Shown one piece after another: positions 63,592-64,000 of a DNA stretch of 64,000 bases. Source of the stretch: Gottfriedia solisilvae (GTDB taxonomy: Bacteria; Bacillota; Bacilli; Bacillales; Bacillaceae_G). Position numbers and translations under genes: made by a program. Below the pieces are notes generated by a model. The model was given only the letters and a program-made list of their open reading frames with translations, searched no databases and was not told where the DNA came from. The stretch spans positions 744,001 to 808,000 of the forward strand of contig NZ_NETJ01000001.1 in assembly GCF_002128405.1 (NCBI RefSeq), given 5' to 3'. The stretch's first letter is position 1. Each line of letters begins with the position of its first letter.

Positions 63592-64000
63592 TTATTTAAT
63601 GCTAGTCGGCATGATCCCATCAGGGCTTACAAGTGAAACTGCATAGTCATCTGTAAAGACAAATCGCGCGATATCATTAACATTCGAAATTGTTACTCCG
63701 TCTATTAATTGAATAATTTCATCTAAAGAGCGATGTTCGCCAAGCATTAATTCATTTTTACCATTTCGGCTCATTCTGCTATTTGTACTTTCTAAGCCCA
63801 ACATTAAATTCCCTTTTAATTGTTCTTTACAATTCAACAGCTCTTTTTCTGAAATGCCATCAACTGTTAAGATCTTTAATGTTTCTTGAATTGTTTCAAA
63901 TAGCTGGTTTAGTTGACTTTTGCCTGTACCGGCATAAATAGCAACCATTCCACTATCTTGATATGCAGAATGGTAAGAGAATACAGAATACGCAAGTCCT
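63592..64000 (-). CDS. mlpA: M16 zinc peptidase MlpA (YmxG), C-terminal part only
   Basis: The window holds the last 136 codons; the frame runs off the right edge (…LAYSVFSYHSAYQDSGMVAIYAG). The blocks LEQLKGNLMLGLESTNSRMSR-type (KEQLKGNLMLGLESTNSRMS) and LGEHRSLDEIIQLIDGVT match the C-terminal half of MlpA of B. subtilis, which lies upstream of ymxH and dpaA there. The zinc motif would lie in the missing N-terminal part. It is an M16 family member like YmfH. Confidence 0.9.
   Translation of the reverse strand, partial: GLAYSVFSYHSAYQDSGMVAIYAGTGKSQLNQLFETIQETLKILTVDGISEKELLNCKEQLKGNLMLGLESTNSRMSRNGKNELMLGEHRSLDEIIQLIDGVTISNVNDIARFVFTDDYAVSLVSPDGIMPTSIK

Noticed and set aside
1-64000. CRISPR arrays, tRNA or rRNA genes, prophage or IS transposase genes
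   Set aside because: I saw no regular spacer repeats, no tRNA or rRNA sequence, and no transposase or phage protein in the window.

Overview
The window is AT-rich chromosomal DNA from a spore-forming member of the Bacillaceae. Evidence is the Bacillus subtilis-like gene order on the minus strand (mutL, mutS, cotE, ricA, miaB, spoVS, ymdB, rny, recA, cinA, pgsA, rodZ, ymfK, ymfI, ymfH, ymfF, nup genes, ymfC, spoIIIE, ylzJ, tepA, rnjB, dapA, dapG, asd, dpaB, dpaA, mlpA), the sporulation genes, strong GGAGG ribosome binding sites and many T-tailed hairpins. I cannot name the species. Nearly all genes lie on the minus strand; the only plus-strand genes are a GyrI-like protein, a flavodoxin-like reductase and queT.

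Left part (1-22.4 kb), accessory and biosynthetic: a truncated arylamine N-acetyltransferase, an acetamidase/formamidase-family protein, and a compact histidine operon hisZGDBHAF-IE-J with many overlapping genes. The operon has a sigma-A promoter, an 18-codon leader ORF with three consecutive His codons, and an intrinsic terminator just before hisZ: a textbook attenuator layout and the most unusual regulatory feature here. Next come a ponA-like class A PBP, a small unknown membrane protein, a GC-rich intergenic repeat, the separate hisC, and a tyrosine/homogentisate catabolic set (HPPD, flavin reductase, FAH-family hydrolase, homogentisate dioxygenase) with a cre site upstream. A PfkB kinase, a preQ1-I riboswitch plus queT, and a VOC protein follow.

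Middle part (22.4-43.7 kb), conserved housekeeping and sporulation: mismatch repair, spore coat morphogen CotE, RicA, tRNA thiomethylation, a 2-oxoacid:ferredoxin oxidoreductase, a dipeptidase, SpoVS with a SigH-type promoter, YmdB, RNase Y, and RecA with a LexA box. CinA, PgsA, RodZ, YmfK and the EF-P-modifying reductase YmfI complete it.

Right part (43.7-64 kb): a paired M16 peptidase locus, a guanosine-type ABC importer (nupNOPQ) under a GntR gene with its own promoter and candidate operator, the SpoIIIE translocase, a ClpP-like TepA, RNase J2, then the diaminopimelate/dipicolinate branch. dpaAB has a SigK-type promoter and its own terminator, separating it from asd-dapG-dapA, which has a separate sigma-A promoter. 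An unexplained GC-rich structured segment lies between two terminators in front of dpaA, where B. subtilis has ymxH. The window ends inside mlpA.
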